DNA from: Tupaia tana
Taxonomy: Eukaryota; Chordata; Mammalia; Scandentia; Tupaiidae
Assembly (NCBI GenBank): GCA_026018925.1
Contig: JAKSZU010000009.1
Span: 73,628,041-73,692,040, forward strand
DNA length: 64,000 bases
Direction: 5' to 3'
A program made the position numbers and the translations under genes. The notes under the pieces were generated by a model. That model was not told the origin of the DNA, made no database searches, and saw only the letters and a program-made list of their open reading frames with translations. Below are positions 1 through 12,461 of the stretch, in pieces; position 1 is the first letter of the stretch; every line of letters begins with the position of its first letter.

Positions 1-900
1 AGGCTGGATACCCAAAGTCTCTAACTAAAATGAAAGCTTGAATCTCATCCACTACTCAAATAAGGAAGCTCTTGGAATACATGTTTGTGTATATATTGAG
101 CTTATTGGGATACAAAGTAGCACCAGGCAATTTATATATTTTGTAAAGTATTTGTCAAATCATATTTTTATACCAAATTTCTAACTTTCATTACAAATCT
201 TAGCAATAGCACCCACCCATCGCGGGATTATTTCTTCAAGGGAGACAATAAAGTTGCCTTCATGGCCATAATCTTCCCCAGGAATGTTTACTAGATTATA
301 ATTTTAAGGGATATTGGTATTTAAATCAATATATGCATCAGTAAATAATTCCATGTAGGGTGAGCTAGTCTATACCATGCAGAGGAGAAAAACATTACTC
401 ATGTGTATTAGCATTCTCATTTTTACCACAGTGATATATCATTCCTTTTTCCTGGATGCTAAGAAATGCTATTCCAAAATATACTCCAAATCTCATGTAA
501 AAACCACTGGCTGGCTTTAAAGAAGCTGTTCATTTAAACACAAATTTCAGCTAAAATCCAAGGAAAACATACTTCACGATCCACGTCTCTTTGTTCACTC
601 TCTCCTGAGAAAATTTACACCTTCTACTTATTCTGTGTGATTACTTATTGCAGTTTCTGATGTAGTGCTTGGTAAGTAATTAGGAAGATGAACAGGAAGA
701 GTTCTAGCACCTCTAGCTGATTCATGACGCAAATGAAACAAGGCACATTGGTTACAACAGTTGTGAAGAATTATGATTTAAACTCTGAAAATGTACACTG
801 TGAATGAATGTGTAGGTGTGAGCATGAGAGAGAAAAGAGACCTAGAAACAAAAAGACATCCTCCTCTTGAGAATTTGAGCACACATGCAGAAAAGTGTGG
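1..900. other. Unique spacer, no gene recognised
   Basis: AT-rich sequence with no long reading frame, tRNA-like head or L1 similarity that I can see. It ends where the T-rich 3' end of an antisense L1 begins. Confidence 0.5.
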
Positions 901-1224
901 TATGGTTTTATTATTATTATTATTTATACATTCAATTGTTATACATCTTTTAGATTGTAGAGACTTTACCCAGAATGATAAACACTTCAGTCCAGCCCAG
1001 GTGAGAAAAACTATACACATCCTCATCAATAGGTAATAAACCATATCTGTGTCCCACGAATGTCTTACCTTTCTATTTTTTCCCCAGATTTCCTTTCCTA
1101 CGCTCTTCTCCTCCCACACTCTCCTTCCACTTTGTCTCTAGTGTCCATAACAATTTTCAATGCTTTTATTTCCTCCAGTCTTTCAGTCTCTACCAGAGTG
1201 CAGGCAGTCGATAGATGTTAAGGG

Positions 1225-4200
1225 GAGACATACAATGTCTCTCTTTCATAGCCTGAGTTGCTTTAATCAGCAATAAATCTTCCATATTTATCCACTTTCT
1301 ATCAAATTCTAGGACCTTGTTGTTTTTTTATGACTGAATAGAGTATATGTGCCACACTTTTCCAATCCATTCATCTATTTTTGTACATTTGGGTTGGTTA
1401 CATGCCTTAGCAATCGTGAATAATGCTGCAGTAAATATAGTTGTGCAAGTGCTTTTCCGACTGAGCATTGTGTCGTTTCAGTAGATACCCAGGAGTGGAA
1501 TTCCTGGATCATATGGTAGTCCTATTTAAAGGTCTTCGAGGAATATTCATATGTTCTCCACAGTGGCCAATTTACATCTCCATCAACAATGTAGGAGTGT
1601 TCTGCTTTCACTACAGTTCTTCCAGAACTTATCTTTTTTTTTTCTTTTCTTTTTTTAATCTTTGTCATTCTGTTCTGACTGGGATTAGGTGGTATCTCAT
1701 TGTGGTTTTGATCTGCATCTCCCTTATGATGAGAGATGTTGAGCATTTTTTTATATGCTTTTTGGCTGTTCATATGTCTTCCTTAAAGATTTGTTCATCT
1801 CATTTTCCCATCTTTTAATTGAGTTAATCATTTTCTTCCAGGTAAGCTACTTGGGTTCCCTGTGTATTCTGGTAATCAGTCCCTTATCTGAGGTACGGTT
1901 AACAAAAATTCTCTCCCATTCCAAGGGCTGTTGATTCACACTAATTACTGTGTCCTTTGCTGTGCAGAAACTTTATAATCCAATGTAATCCCACAAGTCG
2001 ATTTTGAGAATTATGGCCTGTGCTTTGGGGGTCTTACTTAAGAAGTCTTTATCTACCCCAATGTCTCCCAAAGTTTCCCCACTATTTTCCACTAATTGTT
2101 TTATAGTTTGTAGACTTGGGTTTATATCTCTGATACATTTTGAGTTGATATTTGTTAATGCTGACAGATAGGGGTTCAGATTCATCTTTTTGCAGGTGGA
2201 TACCCAGTTTTTCCAGCACCATTTGCTGAAGAGGCTTCCTTTTTCCCACTAGATTGACTGGTACCCTTTGTCAAAGAACAGTTGGCTGTATGTTTTGGGG
2301 TTTATTTCTTGGGTCTCTATTCTGTTCCATTGGTCCTCATGTCTGTTTTTGTTCCAATACCGTGCTGTTTTGATTATCACAGCTTTGTAATATATTTGGG
2401 GCTCAAGAAGTGAGATGCCACCCACTCCACTCTTCTTGCACAGGATGTCTTTGGCAATATGGGGATTTTTGTAGTTCCAGACAAATTCTATGATTGTCTT
2501 TTCTAGATCTGTAAAGATTGTCTCTTGTAATTTTATAGGGATTGCATTAAATATGCAGATTAATTTGAGTAGGATGGTCATTTTGATTGTATTAATTCTG
2601 CCAATCCAGGAATATGGGATGTCCTTCCACTTTTTTCTTTTTAAGTTTTTCATAGTTTTCCTTATAAAAGCTTTTGACTTCCTTGGTTAGATTTATTCCT
2701 AGGTATCTTATACTTCTTGTAGCTATGATATATGGAATTATTTTCCTCAGTTCTGTCTCTGTCTGCTTGTTGTTTATATATACATAACCTATAGATTTTT
2801 GTAAGATAATTGTGTATCCTGCCACTTTACTGTGTGCATTTATTTCTTTGAGAAGGTTTTTCATGGATACTTTTGTGTCTTCTATGAATGAATGCAATCA
2901 TGTAATCTCCAAACAGATAATTTCAGATCTTCTTTCCCTATTAGAATTCTTTTTATTTCCTTCTCTTGTCTGATTGCGTAGGCTAGGACTTCCAGTACTA
3001 TATTTAATAGGAGTGGCAGAAGTGGGCAGCCTTGTTTTATACCAGTTTTTACTGGAAAAGCTTTCTGCTTTTTCCCACTAAATATAATGTTAGCTATAGG
3101 ATTTTCATAGATGGCTTTTATTATGCTGAGAAATGATCATTCTATGCTATTTTTTTTAGAGTCTTAATCATAAAGGAATGTTGTATTTTGTCAAGTGCTT
3201 TTACCACATCGATTGAAATTATCATATGGTTTTTTTCTTTCTTTCTGCTAATATGGTGTATTACATTTATGGTTTTGTGTAGGTTGAGTCACCCTCGCAT
3301 CCCTGGAATAAAGCCTACCTGGTCGTGATGTATAACCTTTTTTATATGCTGTTGAATACAGTTAGCAGTATCTTGTTGAGAATTTATACATCTATATTAA
3401 TCAGAGATATATGTTTGTAGTTTTCGTTTTGTCGTATCCTTATCAGTTTTGGGAAGGAGGGTAGTGGAGGCTTCATAGAATTATTTTGGAAGGGTTTCTT
3501 TCTTTTGGATCTCTAGAAACAGCTTTAGTAGAATGGGGGTTACCTCTTCTTTAAACATTTTGTAAAATTCAGCAGTGAATCCATCAGAACCTGGTCTTTT
3601 CTTTAATGGGAGGTTATTCATTACTGATTCAATCTCATTGCTTGTTATTGGTCTATTCAGGCTTTCTATGTTCTCTTGAGTCAATCTTGGTAAATTATAT
3701 GTGTCCAGCAATTTGTGTATCTCATCAAGGTTTTCTTCTCTGTTTGCATATAATGTCTCATAGTATCCTCTAATGATGTTTCTTTTTTTTTTGTATTTCT
3801 ATTATGTCTGTTATAATGTTGCCTGATTCATTGCAAATTTGATGTATCTGATTCTTTTCTATTTTCTTCTTAATTAGTCTAGCTAATGGTATGTCAATCT
3901 TTTTTTATCTTTTCAAAGAACCAGCTTTTTCTTTAGTTTATTTTCTGTATAGTTCATTTATTTTTGCTTGAATCTTTATTATTTCTTTTCTCCTGGCAGT
4001 TTTGTTGTTGTTATTATTGTTGTTTATCCAATTCCCTGAGGCATAATGTTAGGTTGTCCTTTTGCCACCTTTCTATCTTTTTCTTGTGCATACTAATTAC
4101 TATGAACTATCCTTTTATGACTGCTTTTACAGTGTCCCATAGATTATGGAAACTTGTGTACTTATTAACATTTGTTTCTATGAATCTTTTGATTTCAGTC

Positions 4201-4999
4201 TTGATCTCTTCAGTAGTCATGAAGTCATTCAGAAGTAGGTTATTTATTTTCCATGTATTTGTATATTTTCGAGGGCTTTTCCTGAAATTAGTATCAAGTT
4301 TCATTCCATCATGGTCAGAGAAAATGCTGAATATAGTTTCTATGCCTGTGAATTTGTAAGGGCTGGTTTTGTGCCCTATCATGTGGTCATTCTTCAAGAA
4401 AGTAACATGCAGGGCTGAGAAAAATGTATATTTTGTGGGTTTTGGGGGTAGAAAATTCTACAGATGCCTGTCAAGTTCATGTGGTTTATGGTATAATTTA
4501 GGTCCAGGATCCTTTTGCTTATTTTTTTGTCTCATTGACCTGTCCAAAGGAGATAGTAGAGTGTTGAGATCTCCAACAATTATTGTGTTATAGTCTATTC
4601 TCTTAGATCTCACAGTCTTTCCTTTACATATTTGGGTGCTCCTGAGTTGGGCCCATAGATATTTATAAGCATTATAATATCTTCATGAATTAGTCCTTTG
4701 ACTACTACATAATGCCCTTCTTTGTCTCTTCTTGTAATTTTTGTTTTAAAGCCTATTTTGTCTGAAATTAGTATAGCAACTCCCGCTCTTTTCTTGGTTT
4801 CTGTTTGCATGGAATACCTTTTTCCAGCCCTTCACTTTTAGTCTATGTATGTATTTATCCATGAGATGTGTTTCTTGTAGGCAGCAGATGTAGGGTTTCT
4901 GACTTTTAATCCAGTCAGCCAGCCTGCATCTCTTGATCCATTAACATTCAACATTATTATTGATATTTCCAGACTTGTCCCTACCATTAAGTTGGCCAT
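1225..4999 (-). pseudogene. L1-a ORF2 remnant (endonuclease and reverse transcriptase)
   Basis: Minus-strand remains of L1 ORF2, the protein that nicks target DNA and reverse transcribes L1 RNA. The start ATG is at 4999-4997, giving a protein that begins MANLMVG like the copies at 16397 and 29236. Endonuclease-like frames lie at 4610-4810 (KKRAGVAILISDKIGF) and 4107-4397. Reverse-transcriptase-region frames lie at 3481-3711, 2592-2897 and 2249-2653. The reading frame changes repeatedly and no segment exceeds about 135 codons, so no full protein can be made. Confidence 0.85.
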
Positions 5000-5043
5000 A
5001 TTCTTGGTTGTTTTTCGTTCTCTTATTGGTATCTGTCACTGTT

Positions 5044-5949
5044 TAGTTTTCTTGGTATAGTACTCTTTTCAGAAGTTCTTGAAGAGCTGGTTTGGCATTG
5101 GTAAATTCTATCAGGTTTTTGTTTGTTTGTTTTTGTTTTTGTTTTTGTTTTTGTTTGTTTGTTTTATTGTTCTTTTTTTATAATCCGAGAACACTTTTAC
5201 CTTCTTTTCCCATGTGAAGGATAATCTTGTCAGTTATAATATTATTGGTTGAAATTGTTTTCATTTAACACTTTGAATATATTTTCTCATTCTTTCCTTG
5301 TTTGCATTGTATCCAATGAGAGATCAGGTGTTAGCCTGATGGGATAGCCTTTGTAAGTGATTTGACATTTCTATCTTGCCAATCTTAGTATCTTGTCTTT
5401 GTCTGTGGTTTTGGTCAATCTAGCTATGATGTGCCATGGAGAGGATATCCTTGGATTGATTCTACTTGGAGTTCTTTGTATTTCTTGGATCTGAATATTT
5501 CAGTGCCTCTCTAGACTTGGAACATTTTTTCCAGGATTTTGTGGAATAGATTATCAATGCCCTTATAAGTTTCTTCACCTTCTGGGATACCAATAATTCA
5601 GATGTTTGTATATTTCAAGTTGTCTAGTATTTCTCGTATATTATCCTCATTTTTCTTTGCTGTTTTCTCAGTATTTTTGATAATTTTTTCTAGGTCAGAG
5701 GTTTTGTCTTTTACTTTGGAGATTCGATCTTCTGCATGGTCTAACCTACTTTTAATATTTTCAAGGGAGGTTTTGATTTCCTGTATTACAGCCTTCATGT
5801 CTAACAATTCCATCTGATTCTTTTATTATGGTGTCCAATTCTTTCATATCATGGAAGGACTTCTTCATCTCTTGAAGCTCAATGTCCCTTTTCTCTTGCA
5901 TCTCATAGTGTTGTGTTACCATAAAAATTCTAAATTCTTTTTCTGACAT
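5044..5949 (-). pseudogene. L1-a ORF1 remnant (RNA-binding coiled-coil protein)
   Basis: Remains of L1 ORF1, whose product packages L1 RNA. It starts MSEKEFRIFM at 5949. A heptad-like, charged coiled-coil segment (KSRLDHAEDRISKVKDKTSDLE) is visible in the frame at 5598-5813. Later parts are shifted out of frame. The same start motif, ATGTCAGAA, occurs at the end of the small sense fragment at 18757-19137, which helps place the 5'UTR/ORF1 boundary. Confidence 0.8.
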
Positions 5950-6777
5950 TTTGATAACACTGTCTCATTTTTCCCTACTTTGAGATGAGTTACAGTGTTC
6001 CCTTGCTGGAGATATATTCCTTGATTCTCTCATCCTTGAGGCTCTTCTCCAATTTTTAGTCATTTGGTAATGTATTTACTTTTGGCTAATATGTTGGAGA
6101 AGGATTCTGTGACTGGGATCTCATGTGTTTCCATTCGCTGTGAAATAATTTGGTGCTATTTTCTTTCTTTTGCTATGTCCTCCAGTGTGGGATGCACAGG
6201 AGGAGTTTTGGAATTGTATTTATAAAGGGGAATTTCACTCCTTTTGCAACCACTACAATGAGGTACAAGGAATTCTCTAAAACTCACAATGTTCAGATGT
6301 TTAGCTTCTATGCATCTAGTCTTCTCTAGGCAATAGTTAAGGATGAGCAGTAAAACAGAAAATTAAGGTAAAAGAAAAAGAAAGTAGAAAATAGAAATTG
6401 TAAGAAAAAACAATTAAAAAGGAAGGAAAGAACTAGAAAAAATAGAGGAGGAAAAACAGAAATCACATCACAGAAAATAAAATTATGTTAAAAGTGGAAA
6501 ACCCATTACGTGCCCTGCAAAGGGCCAACAAAGGCAGAGGTGGACATGCCTGGAAGCTTTTTATCCTAGGTTAGGGAAGAACAGACAAATTAGCAAGAGA
6601 AAGGCACGAATGTGGCAGAAAGTTATTTTCTAAAAAGAGAAAAAAATGTTAGAAGGAACAGAGGAACAAGAGGGAGAGAAACACTTGTCTACCTGACTAG
6701 CACTGGAGCCTGGAAGGGGGAGCCCTGCCTTTGGGGTGCTTCACAGCAATGAAGCTGAACTTAGAGGGCCATCAGAG

Positions 6778-6878
6778 CAAGCCTAGTATGATTTTCAAGT
6801 CACCACATCTGGGACTGACAATGCACAATCAGCCATGTGGTATCCAGTGCCTTAACCTCCATGCCACTTGCTGGCCCT
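6778..6878 (-). mobile_element. Truncated tRNA-derived SINE (SINE-A-old)
   Basis: Antisense tRNA-like head ending in the terminus GCCACTTGCTGGCCC, with the TTTTCAAGTCACC body junction. The CT-rich body and tail are missing. It abuts the 5' end of L1-a. Confidence 0.7.
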
Positions 6879-6884
6879 CAAACA

Positions 6885-7773
6885 AATAATTTTAAAGCAG
6901 TGGGTGACAGTTGTATCAAATAAGCTCATTTATCTCATCACCAAGGAGAAACTATTGTGCTTACTGCTACCAAACATTTTTCCTTCAAAAACTCTGTTTG
7001 GATGATTTGCATGACTTTTCATTTTAGAATTTCTATGATTGATTCTATATAAACTGAATCTTAAGCTAGAAAAATCTGAGATGAGGTAATAAAAAATAAA
7101 AAATAAATTAAATACTATTTTAGTCCACTCTGTGAGTTAATAACAGGAAGAGAAAATAGATTTTCTTCATTTGAAATAAATAGAAACAGCTCTCAAGATT
7201 GTTTATGGGAAATAATTAAACATACTTTGAATTTTAGTGATTTCATTTGAGCATACGAGCAGTTCTCAAATGGGTTTGGGTTTATCCAAGGTAATAACAT
7301 TTTTAAATGCCATCCCTAGTATGTATTTAAGTTGTAGAGTACAGCCTAATGATTTCATTAGTGCAGTTGTGAGTGGATCTCTGCAAGGTCTGCACAGAAG
7401 CCTGGTGAGGCACAACCCCATTTAGCCTTTCCATGCAATGTACAAACACTAATTAAGTATTGTCAGCTGTGTGGAATTGAAAGGGACTCAGAGTGTCCAT
7501 TTGCCCCTAAGTACTAACCAACATAAATCTTTTACTGGTTTACTTATTCTTTCAGTTTATACAAAGAGCCTATTGCATAGGCTTTTGAGTATATATACAT
7601 AATTAACAACGCAGATCTATTTGTCCAGGCACTTAAGCACTTGTCAAACAGGGAGAATCACATTATTAGGGAAGGGAAGGAAAGGAAGAGATGTCCCCAG
7701 GCAATATTTAATAAACTATAAAGATCCTTTTCTATCATGGACCGAATCTGACAGGATATGGGATTTGATAGGT
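6885..7773. other. Unique spacer
   Basis: AT-rich DNA with no recognisable gene or repeat. Short open frames here have no domain features. Confidence 0.4.
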
Positions 7774-7787
7774 AAGAATAAAAAGGA

Positions 7788-8033
7788 GGGACCAGCGGAT
7801 GGTGCAATGGTTATGTCACTGGACTCCACATAGTTGATCACAGTTTGAGTTACAGCCCTGCCACCTTAAAACTCACACCAGGCATGCATGTGTGCATACC
7901 CAAAATCCTTAAAGGAGAATCAAGAAGGGATTGCAGCATGATCATCCCCCCCTGGAGGGGGTGATTTCTCACTTTCTGTCTGTCTCTCCAGCGAGCATAC
8001 ATGCCCTATAGCAAAAATTTCTTAAAAAAAAAA
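7788..8033 (+). mobile_element. SINE-A with target-site duplication
   Basis: Head GGGACCAGCGGATGGTGCAA through to CCCTATAGCAAAAATT and a poly(A) tail. The duplication AAGAATAAAAA lies at 7774-7784 and 8034-8044, which marks L1-type insertion. Confidence 0.9.
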
Positions 8034-8172
8034 AAGAATAAAAAAGAAAGAACCATGAGACTGTGTGGTTTTTATCAATAATAGAAGTTCAAGATATTTT
8101 TACTTCTCTCTGGAGCATATGACTGAAAGGGTACTAGATAAGTCCCCAAATCTACCTTTCAAAAATCTTCCA

Positions 8173-8270
8173 GGGGGCTGGCAGGTAGCATGGTCGTTAT
8201 GGGCACTGGACTCCCACAAGGCCGACTGTGGCATGAGTCCCAGACCTGGAGGCTTGCTTTCTCATTTTCC

Positions 8271-8324
<54 letters not shown>

Positions 8325-8380
8325 GTGTCTGGAAATACTAAAGATAATAAATAAAGTTAAATAAATAATTCTCTTTTTAA
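8173..8380 (+). mobile_element. SINE-B with CT/GT microsatellite body
   Basis: tRNA-like head GGGGCTGGCAGGTAGCATGG, a CT run followed by a GT run (8272-8328), then a tail containing AATAAAGTTAAATAA. Near-identical 12-bp flanks (AAAAATCTTCCA at 8161-8172, AAAAGTCTTCCA at 8381-8392) look like a target-site duplication. Confidence 0.85.
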
Positions 8381-8392
8381 AAAAGTCTTCCA

Positions 8393-10122
8393 TAATGCTT
8401 GACAATGTCACACTTTGGAGTTAAAAAGATGTGTAAGGTTCTTTTATGATCCTTAGTTACTATTTCAGAGCAGAAACTCACTAGGTCTTTATCATCTATT
8501 AATATCTTAACATGAGTTATTTTCTCAGATCATGTTCATTTGCTAAGCAAAGGCCTTCAGAGAAAAGACACTATAAGTTGAGAAAGGTCAATAGCATAGA
8601 TGGCTCTTTCAGCCAAATGAGTTTGGGTAGGGGGTATAGGAAGTTTGGAAGGTTATATAAGGATGGTGGGGTCCTAGATATCATAAAACAGGGGCTGTAA
8701 GACAAGAGGGAAAGAAAGAAGACATTAGTACAAGGCCCCAAAGCCAGTATTCCTTTTTATAGCTTAGCTGAGCATATTAACCTAGTCTAATGTACTGTCC
8801 TCTTGTGTATGACAGCTGTTTTCTACAGCTTTTGTTGAGCAGAGGATGGTCATTGAGAAAGATGACATTTAACAACCATAGGCCACCTCCTCCTCTGCCT
8901 TTTTTATCCTTTTCTCTTCAGGCTCACAGACAAAGATATAAACCAGCCTGGTTCACAAGAAACCAATATATTGTCCTCATCCATAACCATTGAATATGAA
9001 GTCGAGCAGGAAAGTGTTGAGAAAGAGTGGAGTATGATATCAACTAATTGGAAATAATTTTGCCAAAAGTTTAGGGTTTGTTAACAGACTTCTTCATGAA
9101 AAGCCACATTTGAGATTTTATGGAGTGATGAGGAACTCTTTTGTCACTATGGTGTAGGTGGGTATGGAAGTTGAGGAAAAAGTATCATCCTCAACCCAGT
9201 AGGATGAGTCAGCAGGAAATCAATCAACTTGAAGAAATCCCTTATCTTAACCTTTAAAACATTGCCTTTACATGGAATGTGGCTGTGAAAAAGAAGAGTG
9301 AAACTTATAAAAGGTTGGAAATTGTATTCCATGTGTAATTCATTCATGTTTTTTAACCCATGAATCCTCATTTTCAGGCATGAATTAACAAGAGAGAAAA
9401 AAACAAACAAACAAACAAAAAACACTGCCTTTGTGTGGTCCTCAATAGAGGATTAGAAGACAGAAGTATTCCTGGTGCTTCGTTAAAATGAAGGTTTTCG
9501 TATTCTAAGCTGGATATCTATTTTTATTATTACTAAATGGAACTTGGATTTATTCACTTTTTAAAAATAGCATTCTATTTGGTGAAAAAATTCGAGGGAC
9601 TCTCCTGAAAATGGACCTAAATAACCAACAAAACAGAGACTAGTCCCTAACACAAATAAGGTTATTCTGTCTGAAGAAGAGAAGAATAAGAAATAATATA
9701 ACTGCTGCCTGCAAGAAAATGAAGGGGTTTACATAGAAAAAAAGGGAAAGATTGATCACTTGTCTCTATAACCATAAAAGACTTTGCAGAGGGAAAAATG
9801 AATTAATTTAAAAACAAGATAAATCTTGGTTGGCCAAAGATACATTTCTTAGCATTAGGTCGGAAAAAGAAAAGAAACCCACAGGAATGAAAACCATAGA
9901 AGAAAGGATGTGGAGTCTCTAAGAGATCTTCTAGAATAATAACGAATGTACAGGATATACAGGGGTTTGCTTTAATATTTCTGTAACTCTTGTTATAAAG
10001 ATATTTTAAAATGAGTGATAAAAATATTATTGTGAAAAATTATTTTCCTTATAAATATATCTGTATTTTCTGGTAACTCTACAATGAACACTATATCTTT
10101 TATAATCAGGTAGAAATTGATC
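8393..10122. other. Unique spacer
   Basis: No SINE, L1 or convincing exon seen. It contains a short CAAA-type simple repeat near 9400-9420. Confidence 0.4.
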
Positions 10123-10132
10123 AAAAAGTGTT

Positions 10133-10387
10133 GGGAACCAGCAGTTAGCGTAATGGCTATGTCGCTGGACTCCCACGTAGTCGACCGCGGTTCGCGTCCT
10201 GGACCCGGTGGCTTAAAACTCATGCCGGGCGCGTGTGCGTGCATGCCTAAGATCCCGGGAGGAGAATGGAGGAGAAGGGATTGTGGTGTGGCCATCCCCC
10301 CTGGGGGTTGATTTCTTGCTTTCTGTCTCTATGTCTCTCTCTGTCTGGCGAGCGCACGTGCCCTATAGCGAGAACCTCTCAAGAAAA
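10133..10387 (+). mobile_element. SINE-A, subfamily 2, young-looking
   Basis: Near-consensus copy. Box A-like TTAGCGTAATGG and box B-like GGTTCGCGTCC are spaced as in a tRNA, followed by the GA/CT body and CCTATAGCGAGAACC. The duplication AAAAAGTGTT is at 10123-10132 and 10388-10397. Confidence 0.95.
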
Positions 10388-10422
10388 AAAAAGTGTTAAT
10401 GTTAGGGTCGGGCATTGGCAAA

Positions 10423-10424
10423 AC

Positions 10425-10457
<33 letters not shown>
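10423..10457. repeat. (AAT)n microsatellite
   Basis: About eleven uninterrupted AAT units just downstream of the SINE-A copy at 10133. Confidence 0.95.
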
Positions 10458-10459
<2 letters not shown>

Positions 10460-10674
10460 CTAGAACACATGGGAAAAACAGGAAAGGTTCCAGGACCTCT
10501 CTTAGTATCCTAAGTATATGTACATGCCTGTGATCTGAGGCTGGGGTTGAGAATAGATCCTGGCATAAAAAATATGTTGGGAGTGCTTATCTCTGTCCAT
10601 CTCTCTCTTTCTCTTTCTCTACCATAAAAGAAATAAAATTTTAAAACAAACCTTATTTTATTTTTACTAATTTT

Positions 10675-10693
10675 TTAAAGAATTATTTTATTT

Positions 10694-10744
<51 letters not shown>

Positions 10745-11023
10745 CATCACATTGTTTAGCTTATGAAGTGAACATTTCAATGTGTGAACATTTCTCCCCA
10801 GTCCAGTTGATCAAAATATCTTCAACAGATTGCACCACACCTTCCCATCCCATCAATACTCTGTCTCTCTTTTTTTATTTTAATTTGACCAGAGAAGGAC
10901 AGAGAGAGAAAGAAAGAGGGAGGGGGGAGAAAGTGAGAAAGCAAGCTGCCAGGTCCAAGACTTGAACCATGGTTGGCCATATGGGAATCCAGCGGCCTTA
11001 GCCACTATGTCATCTGGTGGCCC
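10675..11023 (-). mobile_element. SINE-B split by an L1 3' fragment
   Basis: The SINE-B tail (TTTAAAGAATTATTTTATTT) is at 10675-10697 and its body and tRNA-like head are at about 10869-11023. L1 3'UTR sequence lies between them. An 18-bp duplication, TTTATTTTTACTAATTTT, flanks the whole unit at 10657-10674 and 11024-11041. This shows that the outer SINE inserted as one unit. Confidence 0.8.
10698..10868 (-). mobile_element. L1 3'UTR fragment nested in SINE-B
   Basis: Antisense L1 3'-end sequence (…AGCTTATGAAGTGAACATTT…) whose tail side has become an AT run at 10699-10742. It matches the L1 3' end at 51310-51440 by eye. Confidence 0.75.
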
Positions 11024-11065
11024 TTTATTTTTACTAATTTTCAAATTTTTTTTTAAAGTTTATTT

Positions 11066-11248
11066 GAGCTAGCTCTATGGCCTGGTGATTGATATGAGTG
11101 GATCCCACATGGCCAGCTGTGCAGTTTGAATCCTGGACCTGCTTGGGAGAAGTTGTGGGTACATGTACATGTGTTCCCAGAATCTCAAAGGGAGGAGGAG
11201 ATGGAGGAAAGGAGATTGTGGCATGGTTGTTCTAGGTGGGAGGTGCTT

Positions 11249-11300
<52 letters not shown>

Positions 11301-11356
11301 GTTTCTCTGTCTCTCTCTGATGAGCACACTCACCTTCTAGCAGGAAAAAAAAAAGA
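11066..11356 (+). mobile_element. SINE-A-old with long CT run
   Basis: Diverged tRNA-like head GAGCTAGCTCTATGGCCTGG and box B-like GTTTGAATCCTGG, a 40-base CT-rich stretch, then an A tail. Directly abutted by an antisense SINE. Confidence 0.8.
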
Positions 11357-11597
11357 TTTTTTCTTCCATGCACAAGAGAAGCAGAAGGAGAGGGACAAAG
11401 ACAGAGAGAAAGCATCCCACCCCCCAATCATGGTCACATCACAATCAATCCCTTTTCTTTCATTTCCCCATCCCTTCAGGATTTTGGATGCATACATGTG
11501 CCCAGTGTGGTTTTTAAAGCCACCAGGGCCAGGATTTAAACCAAAGTTATCCATATTTGATCTGGCCCCCTTAACCACTGCACCACGGGACCAGCCC
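11357..11597 (-). mobile_element. SINE-A-old, antisense
   Basis: Body (CAGGATTTTGGATGCATACA) and inverted head ending CACCACGGGACCAGCCCC. It lies tail-to-tail with the preceding SINE, forming a loose inverted pair. Confidence 0.8.
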
Positions 11598-11605
11598 CAA
11601 TAGCA

Positions 11606-11796
11606 ATTTTTTAAGAATTATTTTATTTAACTTTATTTATTTATTTTTATTTCATTTTATTTTAATTTAACCAGAGAGGAACACAGTGAGAGAGAGTGAG
11701 AATGTGAGAAAGCAAGTCACCAGGTCTGTGACTCAAACTGCTGTCAGCCATATGGGAGTCCAGCACCCTTAACCACCATGGCACCCGCTGGCCCTG
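11606..11796 (-). mobile_element. SINE-B, antisense
   Basis: T-rich tail, TTTAACCAGAGAGGAACACA, and a head ending CACCCGCTGGCCC. Imperfect duplication CCCAATAGCA / CCCTAATAGCA at the ends. Confidence 0.85.
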
Positions 11797-11807
11797 CCCT
11801 AATAGCA

Positions 11808-11975
11808 TCTTGATGTCACAATCCACCCCCAGCTTCAGCCAGCTCAAAATTATGGGCACATACATGCCCAGGGTACTCAGGGAGGCCTTTGAATATGAAT
11901 CTGAAACCTTCCTACATTGGTCAGCCTTTCAGAGCATCATGTTTTACTACTGTACCATTGTCTGTAACTAAAAAA
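11808..11975 (-). mobile_element. SINE-D, antisense, old
   Basis: Degenerate sequence shared by eye with 20935-21156, 37500-37712 and 46455-46672 (AGCCAGCTCAAAATTATGGG… and GGTCAGCCTTTCAGAGCATC…). Confidence 0.45.
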
Positions 11976-12149
11976 AAATTAAAAAAAAACTAAAAAAAGA
12001 GTTAATATTGAAAGATAGAGGAAAAACTTCTATTTTCTATAGATTGGACATTTCCACATTTTTTAAAAAATGATAATTTTCTGTAATTTTTCTTTGTCTG
12101 CCTTCTTTATTCTGATAACCTTTCAAAAATTTATTCAGCAGTCTTTTCA

Positions 12150-12408
12150 AAAATTATTTTGTTTTAGTTTGCTATAGGGCATGTGCACTTTCTAGAGAGA
12201 GAGAAGGAGGGAAAGTGATAAATCACCCTCCCTCAAGGGAGGATAGCCACACTGCAATCCTTTCTCCTCCATTTTCCTGTCAGAATTTCAGGCAAACACA
12301 CATACACACCTAGCATGATTTTCAAGCCACCGGGTCCAGGACTCGAAATGCATAGACGGCCATGTGTATCTATCTGCCTTAACCTCCATATCACCTGTTG
12401 GTTCTCAG
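12150..12408 (-). mobile_element. SINE-A-old, antisense
   Basis: TTTGCTATAGGGCATGTGCA, GA-rich body, CTTTCTCCTCCATTTTCCTG and an inverted tRNA-like head ending CACCTGTTGGTTCTC. Confidence 0.85.
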
Positions 12409-12461
12409 CAACCATTTTTAAGTGCTGATGTCATACTGTATAAAGTACCTAAGTACTGAGC

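Larger units (their letters stand above)
904..6765 (-). mobile_element. L1-a: long antisense LINE-1, decayed
   Basis: Near-complete LINE-1 read on the minus strand. From left to right are the A-rich tail seen as TTATT repeats, the 3'UTR (to about 1225), ORF2 (about 1225-4999), a short inter-ORF gap, ORF1 (5044-5949) and 5'UTR-like sequence (5950 to about 6765). It aligns throughout by eye with the other L1 copies at 14.5, 28.6 and 52 kb. Both ORFs carry many stops and frameshifts, so it is inactive. A GTTTTT-rich expansion lies at 5117-5165, between ORF1 and ORF2-side sequence. No clear target-site duplication was found; the 5' boundary is uncertain because a SINE fragment follows. Confidence 0.9.

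Noticed and set aside
778-1119. 113- and 81-codon frames at the L1-a 3' end
   Set aside because: They span spacer and L1 3'UTR on opposite strands, with no coding features.
10133-10205. Functional tRNA gene
   Set aside because: The head has A and B boxes, but it continues directly into a SINE body and poly(A) tail and is flanked by target duplications. The same applies to all other heads.
11075-11603. Ser/Leu-rich or Arg/Glu-rich open frames (also at 35667-35934 and 43683-44177)
   Set aside because: They read through CT/GA microsatellites of SINEs.
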